Of a stretch of DNA of 64,000 nucleotides, positions 42,494 to 53,013 are shown piece after piece. Where the stretch lies: contig NBIV01000046.1 in the NCBI GenBank assembly GCA_003194525.1, positions 124,001-188,000 on the forward strand. The letters run 5' to 3'. This DNA is from Gracilariopsis chorda. Its lineage: Eukaryota; Rhodophyta; Florideophyceae; Gracilariales; Gracilariaceae. Both the position numbers and the translations under genes were made by a program. A model generated the notes under the pieces. That model worked only from the letters and a program-made list of their open reading frames with translations. It was not told where the DNA came from and did not search any database. The stretch's first letter is position 1. Every line of letters begins with the position of its first letter.

Positions 42494-43525
42494 ATGGGTA
42501 TGTCAGGAGCAACACCTCCCGAAGGGCAAACGCCGCGGGTGCTTCCAGCCCTTGACGCGGCCACTACGGCTGTTATTAGCACTCTTTTTGACGCTAAGCT
42601 ACAGGCTTCATTCGCAGCTCATACCAATGCTGCTCTGCAGCCAGGCCCGGCGAGCGAAGGCGCGCCACCGCAAGATCCACAGCATCCAGTCTCCCCTTCT
42701 GGTGGGAGCGCCCCACCTCCACAACTCAGCGGAACAGCAGCTCAACCGTCCGGCACTGCCGCCGCCCTCGCCGCCGCAGCCTCAGGAACCGGTGCCGAGA
42801 ACCCCAATCAGAGAGGCGAAGGATCTTATTCCGAAGGAGAAGACCCAGAAGAAGACACTTACGGGCCTCAGGCCTTCGCACCCAAGCGGTACAAGGCCCA
42901 CCGTTGGGCAGAGATACCAGTCCGGTTCGAAATCCCACCAAGGTTTGACCCCTCCTACCCTGTCGGGTTTGAGCCAGAGAGTATCGCGCACTATCGAACT
43001 TTCTCAATCCCCGGAAGTTCTACAGGGCGCGCTGAGGAGGGTTCCGGTCTGTACGCCACCGCTGCGTACCTTACTGAGGCTTCTAACGCGCTTTTCGTCA
43101 CCGTCAATGACCTTGTCAGCGTCCTCAATCCACTACCGGACGAGACAGACTCCAAAGGTAAGCGAGATCTACGCAGCGCCATCACCGCGTTCTTTGACGC
43201 TCAACTCTGCACGTTTGGGATTTATGAGCTCACGGCATCACGGTACGAGGTATTTGCAGGGAAGCAAGGGGCGTTTGGAGTTGCCGATCCGGAGCTCTTG
43301 TCCGCCTACATCAATCCCCCCGCCACATACAGCTCCACTGGGAGGCAAGGCTTCCGCCGTCAGAAAGCTCAAGAGATCCGATACGCCGCACTTACCGCCG
43401 GTTGCAACCGCGGACGTTTGTCGGAAACTCTCCGCGACCTTACGCAGCCCAAACCTTCGAAGGGAGATCGAGGTAGAGGTAGGGGTAGAACCAGTGGCCG
43501 CGGGAGAGGCCGAGGTAAACGTTAA
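42494..43525 (+). CDS. gag: DIRS-like Gag, Arg/Gly-rich tail
   Basis: An intact 343-residue ORF. The first ~130 residues are Ala/Pro/Gly-rich and disordered, the middle is globular (AYLTEASNALFVTVNDLVSV, AITAFFDAQLCTFG), and the end is an RGG-type RNA-binding tail (GDRGRGRGRTSGRGRGRGKR). The position before RT and the tail suggest the nucleocapsid-like protein of the element; there is no zinc knuckle. Confidence 0.7.
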   Translation: MGMSGATPPEGQTPRVLPALDAATTAVISTLFDAKLQASFAAHTNAALQPGPASEGAPPQDPQHPVSPSGGSAPPPQLSGTAAQPSGTAAALAAAASGTGAENPNQRGEGSYSEGEDPEEDTYGPQAFAPKRYKAHRWAEIPVRFEIPPRFDPSYPVGFEPESIAHYRTFSIPGSSTGRAEEGSGLYATAAYLTEASNALFVTVNDLVSVLNPLPDETDSKGKRDLRSAITAFFDAQLCTFGIYELTASRYEVFAGKQGAFGVADPELLSAYINPPATYSSTGRQGFRRQKAQEIRYAALTAGCNRGRLSETLRDLTQPKPSKGDRGRGRGRTSGRGRGRGKR

Positions 43526-43679
43526 CGATGTTGCCGCCCTCCGTGCGGGTGGGCCAGGCGTTGAGGGCCTGATATAAGATCGGAGCAAGCGACTGGTTAG
43601 TTCGACAGCTGCGCTTTGGTCTACAGCTCCCGTGGACACGGGGTGTCCCGTACCGCACGCCACGCCCGTACTAGATGAA

Positions 43680-44526
43680 GAAAGAGGAGCAGGAGTTCGC
43701 GAGGGAGGAGATCGGTCGATGGCTAAGCTTGGGGTTTGTACGCTGAGCAACGCCGGAAGCGGGACAGCAGCTGCGCCGCAAAGGGCAGGTTTTTCCTGCT
43801 TTTATCACCGACACGGCTGGAAAGCAGCGGTTGGTGGTCGACTACAAGAGAGCGAACGAGTGTATGGAAAGTCGTACGTTCCGCATGGACCAGATATCAG
43901 ATCTGGCAGCGGTCCTGGGACCGGGCGATCACCTCTTCAAGGCCGACGTCAAGGACGCCTACTATCATCTGCGTCTGCGGCACGCGGACCTGGTTCGATT
44001 GGCATTCATGGTGGGAAACGGCATCTACATACCCCTCTGTATGAATTGCGGTTTCGCAGTCGCGCCCTGGTTTTACACGAAAGCGATGCACCCGGTCGTC
44101 GCCTTCCTCCGTGCTCTGGGACACCGGGCGTTCGCCTACTTGGACGACTTCTTCGGGGCCGCGAAGGCAGGCCGGGGGCGGACAACGACGGACAAAGAAG
44201 ATACGCAGCAGCTGGGATCGTTCATTCGCGCTCTGTTCGGTCGGCTCGGGCTGCTTTTGCATCCGTAGAAGTGCTAGTTCAAGGGAGAAACCTGCCTCGA
44301 GATCCTCGGGATTGTCGTGGACACACGGCGACAGCAGTTCCTACTCTCCCCACAGACGCTCGGGAAGTTGGAACTCGCTGCGCTGCGGCTGCTTCGACAG
44401 TCATCAAGGAACCGCCGCCACGTCCGCGCCTGGGACATCCGACGGTTCGCTGGTCTCACGAATGCCGCCTCGCCCGCGGTTATCGACGCCCGACTGCGTC
44501 TGCGCGAACTGTTCGACGCATTGTAG
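43680..44526 (+). pseudogene. DIRS-like reverse transcriptase, three in-frame stops
   Basis: Reads in one frame: EEIGRWLSLGFV, then LVVDYKRANECM, FKADVKDAYYHLRL, CGFAVAPWFYTKAMHP and catalytic AYLDDFFGAA, then a connection segment (ILGIVVDTRRQQFLLS). Stops are TGA 43744-43746, TAG 44266-44268 and TAG 44275-44277, with no frame shift. TGA falls where Arg (CGA) fits the context. Confidence 0.85.
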
Positions 44527-44666
44527 GGGAACATGGCGAGCCCCAAGCGTGGTCACGACTGCTCAGAAACCGGTCAAGTCGTGCCAGAAGGGCGAGGACA
44601 GGGGCCAGAGGGCTTATCATACCTCTCTCCAAAAATTTTGCTCCACAGGGCACTCCGTAGAACTCC

Positions 44667-45491
44667 TTGCGGAGGGCGCGGATTTCTCGCTGGAGCCCCA
44701 GTCTCGCACGGCCCAGTCGCGACCCGCAATTATCTCACGCAGCACTTCGGGACTTGCACTGGTGGACCAGCCTCAGCAGAAATCCCTTTGTCGCCCGGCA
44801 CATATGGTCAAGACCGGACGTATGCGTCTTCACAGACGCCAGCACGGCGTGGTGGGGAGCTGCTTGGAACGGAACCGTACCTGCTGCGGGCTTCTTCACA
44901 GAGGAAGAGGAAGGCTCTCATATCAACGAGTTGGAACTCACAGCAGCCCTCTACGCGCTCAAGAGATTTCTCGTATTCGCCCTTCACCGCCATGTGCAGC
45001 TCGTGACAGACTCCCTAGTCACCGGCCACATCGTCCGCAACCTCACAAGCCGGTCTCCGCGCCTACTCTGCAAGCTTCGTCGCCTGCGCTCTATTTGCTA
45101 GGCAAACGGCGTCACGCTGTCCACGCGCCACCTACCCTCTGTCCTCAATTGCTGGGCCGACCGGCTTTCGCGGCGGCGCGACAGCTTCACTTGGGACATT
45201 CCTCGCGATGCTCGGCTACTTCTAGAAAGGCGTCTACGTCTGCGATTTTCACCTCTCGATGGCAAAGCCTTACCAGGCGGCCGACCGCCTCCAGGCATAC
45301 CAGTTGTCCTTCCGCGCCCGTCCCTCATAGGAGTGTGGGCCCGCAAAATGTTAGCGGACGAGAATGGGGTACTCATCGCCCCCCAATGGGAAGCTCAGCA
45401 ATGGTATCAGTCAGCCGCCGCCCGGACACGGTCAATGCGGCTGAAAGAGTCACTGACCCCACCGTGGGAAATGGTCATGTTCAGATTCTAA
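44667..45491 (+). pseudogene. DIRS-like RNase H and linker region
   Basis: In the -1 frame relative to RT: VCVFTDASTAWWGAAW (first Asp), SHINELELTAALYAL (Glu), VQLVTDSLVTGHIVRN (Asp). After a TAG at 45099-45101 the same frame continues with NGVTLSTRHLPSVLNCWADR, the segment typical of DIRS elements between RNase H and recombinase, to a TAA at 45489-45491. Confidence 0.85.
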
Positions 45492-46543
45492 GAGAAGCAG
45501 GCACGCGCTGGCGCGCACAAGGGGTGGCGGGGGCGCAGGCTTTGCTTGAAAATGCGGCGGGTTCGCGTGAAGCATCCCATCTCCTGGCTCGTACACTCTC
45601 TACTACTACGCCGGAAAGCTACCAACGCCACTGGGAAGCGTTCACACGATAATGTCAAGCAGAACACCTTGCCGCCCTTCACGCCTTACCATCGACTATA
45701 TCATGCTACATCGGTACACTCTTCGCCCGCGCCACCATAAGAGGTGGCTCCCGTCGCTCTTACGTGGCGGCCATTGGAACACAGCATCGTCGATTCGGAC
45801 TACAAGACACCTGCACTGATCTCTTAGTTGTTGCAACGCAGCAAGGCTACCGCACGCAAGACGCGGCTCGCACTTCTGGCGCACCTCTCAGATCTGCAGC
45901 ATTGCCTGCTCCGCTCGCTGCCCGGGCTCTCCATATGCCTTTAGCCTCCCCATCTACCCGAGATCTACAGCACTGGGGCTTAATTGCTCTATGCTTCTTG
46001 CTATGTGTTCATCCGACGAGCATGCGCAATTTGTGTCGTCAGGACGTGAAGCTCGCAGAAGACGACATAACATTGCAGATGCGCGTATTCAGATATGGGG
46101 AAACAGCGTTCGCGCCACGCATCGCACTGTACATTCCTCGTTGCTCCGGACCCGACTCAGCTGGATGCATCTACACGTTGATCGCTTCGCTCGTACGGGC
46201 CACTACTGCTCCGCACTTCTGGCTGTTTCCAGGCACAACGGATAGTCAACCAGCCTCCACCGCTTCGGTCGCCGCAGCGCCTATTGTCTTCACAGAAAAT
46301 ACCGCACCTCCATCCGGGTCACAATTTACTGTTCGCTCCCTTCGGAGCGGGGGTATTTCGGAAGCCTATGCGGCAGGGGTCCCTCTTCCCGTTATAATGC
46401 GTCTTTCGAACCACCACTCAGAAGCAGTGGTTCACAAACACTACCTCGATGCTCTGATGCCTTCTACGCCTGCTGCACGTCTATTTTTCGCGCGTTTCAC
46501 GCGCTCTGCCCGGTCCGCTACTAGTGGCCTCGGTCTCGCTTAA
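45484..46543 (+). pseudogene. DIRS-like tyrosine recombinase
   Basis: Again -1 relative to the RNase H frame. The N-terminal core-binding region (LARTLSTTTPESYQRHWEAF) is cut by a TAA at 45650-45652; the catalytic part (45764-46543) is open. HPTSMRNLCRQDV carries the first Arg, RSLRSGGISEAYAAGVPLPV the second box, NHHSEAVVHKHYL the His and nucleophile Tyr. It integrates the circular cDNA. Confidence 0.85.
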
Positions 46544-46573
46544 TTAGCAATTGAGCGCAGTGGGTCAGGATTA

Positions 46574-46756
46574 CGGCCAGAGTATCTTTGATCACCTCTT
46601 GTAATGACCCATCCACCGCTCCAGCATCCTAGCGCAGGGCTACCTATTAGGTTACCTACTTATGATAACGGCACCCCGACGGCGGCTGGGTGGTTAAATG
46701 ACCCAGCCGTGTGCCAGGATGCCCATCGACCGGAGAGGTAGTCATCCGTTTCTCTG
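46574..46756 (+). repeat. Right direct repeat of DIRS-like element
   Basis: The same length and orientation as the left repeat. It follows the recombinase stop by about 30 bp. Confidence 0.9.
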
Positions 46757-47008
46757 ACTGCCCACCCGCCCTACACTCGCTGCTGCGCTGCCAGCCATTT
46801 CCGTTTCTGTAGTGTTCCTTAGCCTTACGCATACAGCAGTATGCTACACTTTTAGACCATATCGATAGCTCCTGGTAAAATTTGTGTTCGAGGAATTTGT
46901 ATTGTTGACTGTTGGTTGCTTTACAAGGGAAGTATGGGAGCAAGATATTGTTTGACGCAGAAAGATTTTTACGCCAAACTTGCAGAACAGCTGATTGACA
47001 ATTCTTAA

Positions 47009-47928
47009 CATGTGACAGGTGGAAACGGCCTTCGGCAGTGGGCGGCGCTGCGCGCCGCGTTGGTTTTGTACCTTTGTGTATTTCGTGGCGTTCGGAGGCT
47101 CTCCGAGCACTTTGCTCGCTTGCGCTCGCAATACCGCTCGTAGAACCACGGGGCGCCGCGGCGCCTAGAGTATATGGAGCCGTTAGGGTTTTTTTTGGTG
47201 CCTAAATTGACTGCAGTGCCAGCCAATGATGAGAAAGCGAGACACGTTGCTTTGTATAACTGAGTGGCACTGCAGTCATTATGGGAGTGCCAGCCAGTAA
47301 GCAGCAAGCTTTGCTGCTGCTGCTGCTGCTGAATTTTTTAAATGTTAGGGAGGCGTTGCGCCAAATGGCAGTTTTGCATGCGCGTAGAGGGGCATACAGG
47401 GCGGTTTATTGGCGCACTGCCTCCATTCCATCAAGAACCCCCCCTCATACATGAACAAATCATTATAATAGAGACAAGTGGAAACGGCCTTCGGCCGTGG
47501 GCGGCGCTGTGCGCCGCGTTGTTTTTGTAGCTTTGTGTATTTAGTAGCGTTTGGAGGCTCTCCGAGCACTTTGCTCGCTTGCGCTCGCAATAGCACTCGT
47601 AGAACCACGGGGCGCCGCGGTGCCTAGAATATGTAGAGCCGTAATGGTTTTTGTTTAGGTACCTAATTTACTGCAGTGCCAGCCAATGATGAGAAAGCGC
47701 AACACGTTGCTTTGTGTAACTGGGTGGCACTGCAGTCATTATGGGCGTGCCAGTCAGCAAGCAGAAAGCTTTGCTGCTGCTGCTGCTGCTGAATTTTTGT
47801 AAGTGGTAGGGAGGCGTTGCGCCAAATGGGCGTTTTGCATGCGCGTAGAGGGGCATACAGGGCGGTTTATTGGCGCACTGCCTCCATTCAATCAACAACA
47901 CCCCCCTCATACATGTGTAAATCATTAA
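47009..47928. mobile_element. TTAA-flanked tandem dimer (2 x ~459 bp)
   Basis: Two direct copies, each starting near GTGGAAACGGCCTTCGG (47019 and 47478), about 95% alike, each with a (CTG)n stretch and palindromes such as GGCACTGCAGT. TTAA lies at both edges (47005-47008 and 47925-47928), and taking the insert out rejoins the piggyBac relic reading frame. It looks like a non-autonomous element with piggyBac target choice, inserted as a dimer or expanded after insertion. No protein coding. Confidence 0.75.
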
Positions 47929-48243
47929 GAGTGGGGTGTTGGGATTGGCATCAGACAAAGAAATAATATTGATGAAGAAATATCTGAGGCTCTAATGGTC
48001 ACTGGTACTGGAATAAATTTGCTTGCAACCAATAAAAAACGAAATCTGAATAATGGCTCTATCTCTAAAGCCCCCTATCAAGCGAGATGCAAAGTATGCA
48101 ATGGGGATAAGAAGTCTAAATATCTATGTTCTTAATGCTTTAAGCTCAATACAAAAGTATGGATATGTCACAGTCAGACGGGACGTGACTGCTTTAAAAA
48201 GCATCTTGTAGACAAGCATTTCAAAAAGTCCAATAGTATGTAA

Positions 48244-49314
48244 GTGCTTTTATGTCACGTGCTCTGACATTTTTAGTGATAAAAGCAAAAGGGATGTGGT
48301 TCTTACCTATACCTGTCTACGTTTCTTATTCGGGTTATTTGACTGGCCTATTCAGTTAACTGTTTAAAGCGTAGTACTCCTATTTGAAATGTCACCTTAT
48401 TCTTTCTCATGATATAGTGGGCGCTGTTAAGCTTACTGAAACAGTGACTTTAACAGAAACGTCGACTTTCTTTTCAGAAGGATTAGCTCTCTTGATGAGC
48501 ACAGCGAGTTGAAATCACGACTTATTTTCAGTTGCAAATGTGGCCGTGAAGCTCTAGAGAGGTAATGCTCGGTGCACTAACTTTTCGATATATGTAGTAA
48601 ACTAAGAATGAGTTGTAGCTCTTTTTGTAATTTAATTGACTGCTATTTCGTTACACGGATTCAATTGAGTAGATTTGGCGGTTCTGTAGATAATAGTGCT
48701 GGATCACTCGTTTTTGTGAACAGAGCAACGCTTGTCAATAGTTGGAACGTGGTTTACAGCCCACTCGTTCCAAGTGGAGGCAGTAAATATATGACCTCGC
48801 TGATCTGCCCTCTCCGGAATAAAGAGGATTACAGACAGTGAGAATGAAAAAAGCTACAAAGTAGAATCGCTTGCGGTTTTTAATAACACCTTGGGCGCAA
48901 AAAGGAGTATCGTTAACAATATTGAGAACAAAATGTAGAAAACAATCACTGGCGTAAAAGAGGACACTAAACAAAACGGTCTTCAGCCTCTTTCTGAATC
49001 GAAACTTAACACTCTATCCACAAAGCGTAAAAAACAGTGACCTACTCACCCCAGCAACTAACCTCATAGTACTCGCGCTCTTGGCGCGCATTGCGCCGCA
49101 GGCCCCACTCCTCACCATCTGAGTTAGTCATCTCTGCCTGTCTCCTCCGCTTGCTCCTGTCACGGTTGTGGTGCCTCCCAAAACACCCGCCTGTGCTCCC
49201 TCTGCGGTTTTCAACTCCACCCAAAACCACCATTTCCATTTCTGCGCAACTTTCGTGGTTCTCAGCGTCGCCTGCCCTCCCCAAAAATAATTTTTTGTTG
49301 CCACGCTGCCCCAC
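48244..49314. other. No gene recognised
   Basis: AT-rich sequence after the piggyBac tail. Short ORFs on both strands (48608-48841 plus, 48735-48974 minus) lack domain-like features. Confidence 0.35.
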
Positions 49315-49740
49315 CTCCCCCACACACTACTTGGTTGGTCGCTACCCCCCATTTCACCCACTACCTGGTTGCCTTGATGGCGACCTTTCCCGCACATCAC
49401 TTGGCTGCCACGCCGCCATCCCTCTTGCACAGAATACCTGGTTACCACGTGGCGATCCTCCCCACCTCGCACACTAAATGGTTGGCAGGCCGCCCCATCT
49501 TTTACACACTACTTGGTTGGCGTGCCGCCGCCTCTCCCGCACATCAATTCGTTGCCACGCCACCGCTTCTCCTCCACATACTTCTAGGTTGCCGCTCCGC
49601 TGGCCCCCCTTCTTCCAGCATACTACTTGCTTGCCGCGCCACCGCCTATCCCGCACTTTTCTTGGTTGCCGCGCCGCCGCACTGCCCCTTGCACACTACT
49701 TGCTTGCTGTCGCCGTCGCCTCCCCTACGCTCACACTAAA
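49315..49740. repeat. Degenerate minisatellite
   Basis: About ten to twelve diverged units of roughly 35-45 bp, consensus near CACACTACTTGGTTGCCGCGCC, pyrimidine-rich between. All three plus-strand frames are open for long stretches because of the repeat, so the ORFs across it (49091-49477, 49335-49739, 49478-49828) are not taken as genes. Confidence 0.75.
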
Positions 49741-50610
49741 AGGTTTTTCTGGCGTACAATCCCCCCGTATTTACCTTTGCGTTAGAGCATGCGCACTAGA
49801 TGGTTCTGGAAAGCCTTTGTGTCGTTAAACAACCCTTGCCTCTGGCTTGCCGTATGGTACGATCACCTGAAGCTTCTAGTTGCGGCTCATCGCAGTTACT
49901 GCACGCTCCGCATAACTCTTTTTGCCCTTTTATCACCAGTACAGACGGTGAACTGGGAACTACAAAGTCATAAATAAGTCCTCGCGATTTCATTACCCCG
50001 CAAGGAAAGTTGAGTATAAGACGAGCTACTTTGTAAGTCCTGAAAAAGGCCTATGTAGCTACTACCCCTTTAGTGGAGTTAGCACTTGGCTGCGCTATGG
50101 TTTGCAAACCGAATACTGGTTGGGAGTTGACTGGGGACTTGAAATAAGCCAGAAGGGAGCGTACTTGCCCTATAACTGGCCCAGCGGGGGTGAGTGTAGC
50201 TGCTCATACGGGGCAGGGTCTCTCGTCGCTCGGCCCAGACCTTAGTGAAGACGAGGAAGTTTTAGGGAGAACAATCGCCGCGCATGTTGCCGTAAGGGAT
50301 TAGAGGAGGCCAACCGGTGAACACATGTCACGCTGTTAGTAACCTCTCCTGGACAATCTATAAGTTACAAGCACCCTATTTCTGGATTGGGCAGAACTTG
50401 GACAGGCCACTGAAATCGCATCTCATTGAGAGATGCTTGCTCGGAGTCAGAGGTCTGACCTTTAGGGAACCAGAGATAGCATTTCCTGCCAGTGAACCTG
50501 CCTACACAAAAATTAGTACAAGGATCCCTCGACCGGTAGGGGAACTGTGAAGGCTTCCATCAGCCAGCCTCCCTTAGTCTGGCGTCGAGTGATACTCCGC
50601 GAGGAAATCT
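49741..50610. other. Possible Copia flank
   Basis: Upstream of a Copia gag relic; an LTR might be expected, but with no second copy I cannot delimit it. No gene. Confidence 0.3.
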
Positions 50611-51117
50611 GTGACTTACCACGAAAAGAAACGAATACCCAGTCTAAAACGGTGCCCCGATTACTACACTTGGCGCATACATATTAGGGATCTCATGCAC
50701 TCCCTGCAATCATTATTCGTGCTGTCGGAACTTCATCTAACTGAGGGTTCCGCTGCAGCTCGAAATAGATGGGACTATGCCGATCGTAGAGCAAGATCAA
50801 CCATCGTCCAAAACCTTGACACGCAACCGATCGTCACAGTCTCGAAACTACTCGAACGAGAAAATTGATCTGCTTTGGAGGTATGGAATAAACTGGAGTA
50901 TATGTATAAGAAGGAAAACATACAGTCCAAACTGAACCTCCGCCTATGTGGAAGAGCAACCGTACGGACACAGGAAGTAGGCAATGAGAGATGCATGCAG
51001 AGGATGGATAACGTAGTACGGGATCAGAGCACAAGGGGACAGTTGCCTAGGATGGGCCGATTGGGCGGACCGACTGGCAACTTGGAGACGTTGTACACGT
51101 GGCCGAAGGTTGGGCGC
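50611..51117 (+). pseudogene. Copia gag relic with in-frame TGA
   Basis: PSLKRCPDYYTWRIHIRDLM and, after the stop, ALEVWNKLEYMYKKENIQSK match the start and middle of the gag-polypeptide family of Copia (UBN2-like). The TGA at 50866-50868 is the only break; the frame is the same on both sides. The rest of the element is missing. Confidence 0.75.
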
Positions 51118-52003
51118 TGAAGGTTACCGGGCAACAAGTACCGATACTCCCGCACGGACATGTTGTTATTTAATTAATTTTTAGAGGTAGGGGATACGGC
51201 CCAGGATGGTCATTGGCCTCTCTCTCCCAGTAATACACAGCAGTTGAGATAGAACCCCGAGGGACGACAGGTGTATGTGTTATGGTAAGTGCGCCAACCC
51301 CCTCGCCGAGTAAAAGCAGACGCCATCCCACCAAACCGACTAGTATCTTGTTTTTGTTGGCAATACCGACTGCCCACTAGCCTTTTTACTAACCGGCACG
51401 GTAAACCAATAGCGGCGCACCACTGCCAACACTCTACATGTGTCCCTCACCACGCCTGACGCAGATGCCCGTTCTTTTTCGCAGCCCAGTGTCTCCTTAC
51501 TTCGACCGGTTTGAACCATCGAGCCCACGTCGGTGTTCTCGGAATGCTAGATAGAGGTGCTAGATCGCAAGTTTCTTAGGCAAAAGCTCAAAAATACTAC
51601 GAAAATGATAGATTTTGCTAGTTTCTGGCGCTTGCCAAGTAAAAAAATTCTTTTTTGGAATTCACACTTCCATATCTTACAGAGCCTTGCCTCACCTGCA
51701 CTGCGCATCGCTAGTTTCAAGTTTAGAGCAAGTTCATTCTCCACTAAAAGCTAGATACAGATCTCGAAATGGCACTGGCCGCTGCGCGGCAAGCGCCATT
51801 TCGAGCACCCAACCAAAACTAACATTTTTATTTCCATCTTTTGAATTTCAAACTTCATGCTGCCCTAGTTTGACTTCCAAATCATCCTCAAGAACTCATC
51901 TGGGCAGCTCTCTCCGTTCTCACACACCGGATGCACCGTGCATCAGATTCCAATACCACCCACTCCGTCGTCCTAACAGCCTCAACGACACTCCTAAACA
52001 TCA
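51118..52003. other. Junction to the methyltransferase cluster
   Basis: No gene recognised. It contains the hairpin at 51763-51805 and may contain the left boundary of the cluster that follows. Confidence 0.35.
51763..51805. repeat. Compound palindrome
   Basis: The outer arms CTCGAAATGGC and GCCATTTCGAG are perfect (11 bp); inside them GCCGC and GCGGC form a second stem. It stands about 200 bp outside the last gene of the 52-64 kb cluster. Confidence 0.7.
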
Positions 52004-52807
52004 CTAGCCTTCTTCTCCCTCTTCTCTCTTTCCATGCCGCCTCTTCAACCGACTGTTAACCTCCAATCCTTCTTCGTCCTTCTCCTCGAACCTCCTTTTC
52101 ATGACCCCTCTACTTCCAGGACTAACCGGAGACCCACTCCCGACAGCACCTCCCACCCCACCTTCCCCTCCACCTCCATACATCTTGTTCCGCATATCTT
52201 TGAATAGATGCACAGCCCTTTCCACCAGTAAAAGCCGCTTCTCCAACTCCAAAATCCGTCCTCGCAACTCCTGATTCTCTTTTCACAGGCTCCACAACTC
52301 CTCTCCCACACACGCCACAACCCAATCGACGTGCTGCTCTGCCCACACCCCAGCCTCCCTCACCCTCCGGCGCAACTCAGCCACAGCACCCATCGGCACT
52401 TCTTCCTCCGGCGCACTCAGAACCATCCCTCCCAACTCCACGACAACCTCCTCAATACACTCATCCAAACGCTCTTTAAGCCCTCCCCCAGCGCTCCTCA
52501 ATAGTTCATTCACATCGCCGTAGAACCCATCCATTCGTCTCCCTCCACCTCTCCCTACCCCTCCTCCTCGACCACCCTCGCCCGCACCTCCCTCCCCACC
52601 ATCCCCTCACATCATCGTCCCAACTCCAAGCTCCCCGAGCCCAACAACCGCCTTTTCGTCGCGCCTTTCACCATCACCATCCCATTCCTCATCCCTCTTC
52701 TCCCCCGGAGACGTCTCCGGCACCTCTTTCATCTCCGCTTTATCCAACAACGCCAGGAGCTCCTCATCATTCACGGATCTGCTCGACATGGCTACTACAT
52801 TCCCCAC
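52004..52807 (-). pseudogene. Basic/acidic coiled-coil protein, two in-frame TGA
   Basis: One frame from Met at 52807 to 52004, broken by TGA at 52607-52609 and TGA at 52283-52285. The N-terminus is acidic (DEELLALLDKAEM), then Gly/Arg-rich, then helical (MDGFYGDVNELLRSAGG, LRRRVREAGVWAEQHVDWV) with a leucine-rich coiled coil (RGRILELEKRLLLVERAVH) across the second stop, and a basic tail. I do not recognise the family. Both stops would be Arg if CGA. It is in the same orientation as the ParB-like gene. Confidence 0.55.
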
Positions 52808-53013
52808 CCCAACGGTGCTCCGGTTCCCAACCCTCTACCGCCAAGGGTGCACACTCCAACTACTTATCCTTCCCCATTTTTTCAATCCCCTGTTTTCGCA
52901 CCATTTCCCACCGCCATACCACGTGTCCTACCAATGATCAGAAACAGCCTATCCAGGACAACATTTTAAAACTCAGTCACCCTAAGTATGTAGAGGTAGA
53001 AATACAATGCTAT

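Larger units (their letters stand above)
42238..46850 (+). mobile_element. DIRS-like tyrosine-recombinase retrotransposon
   Basis: It carries gag, RT-RNase H and a tyrosine recombinase on the plus strand with direct repeats of 183 bp (42238-42420 and 46574-46756, a handful of mismatches) and no DDE integrase. Roughly 95 bp continue past the second repeat before the piggyBac reading resumes, so the right end is approximate. The arrangement suggests the PAT/Ngaro style of split direct repeats, but I found no second repeat pair. No target duplication was seen, as expected for recombinase-mediated insertion. Confidence 0.85.
40171..48243 (+). pseudogene. piggyBac-type transposase relic in four pieces
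   Basis: The same family as the copy at 24766-26822. Pieces: 40171-40779, 41306-42237, about 46856-47008 and 47929-48243. They read in order: RVWTNKQVHLDLNG and DPAGD; SKYIATPKFGTIMSCNRF, CFDESISR, CADSKLAS, MDRERR; GICIVDCWLLYKGSM; VTGTGINLLATNKKR and a Cys/His-rich tail (RCKVCNGDKKSKYLC, then CFKKHLVDKH), the piggyBac zinc finger. A -1 frame change lies near 41575 and several stops are present. Excising the solo LTR and the TTAA insert restores the local frame exactly. It is dead. Confidence 0.88.

Noticed and set aside
42552-43577. 341-codon ORF overlapping the DIRS-like gag
   Set aside because: Shadow of the gag frame: Pro/Arg/Ser-rich, no domain; the other frame has the RGG tail and globular core.
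44111-45652. 513-codon ORF across the DIRS RT/RNase H region
   Set aside because: Only its last ~55 codons belong to the recombinase; the rest is an out-of-frame reading of RT and RNase H.
47019-47933. CRISPR-like or satellite array
   Set aside because: Only two copies of ~459 bp, no spacers; TTAA edges show it is an inserted element.
49091-49828. Three overlapping ORFs of 116-134 codons
   Set aside because: They run through a degenerate minisatellite that is open in several frames; the composition is dictated by the repeat.
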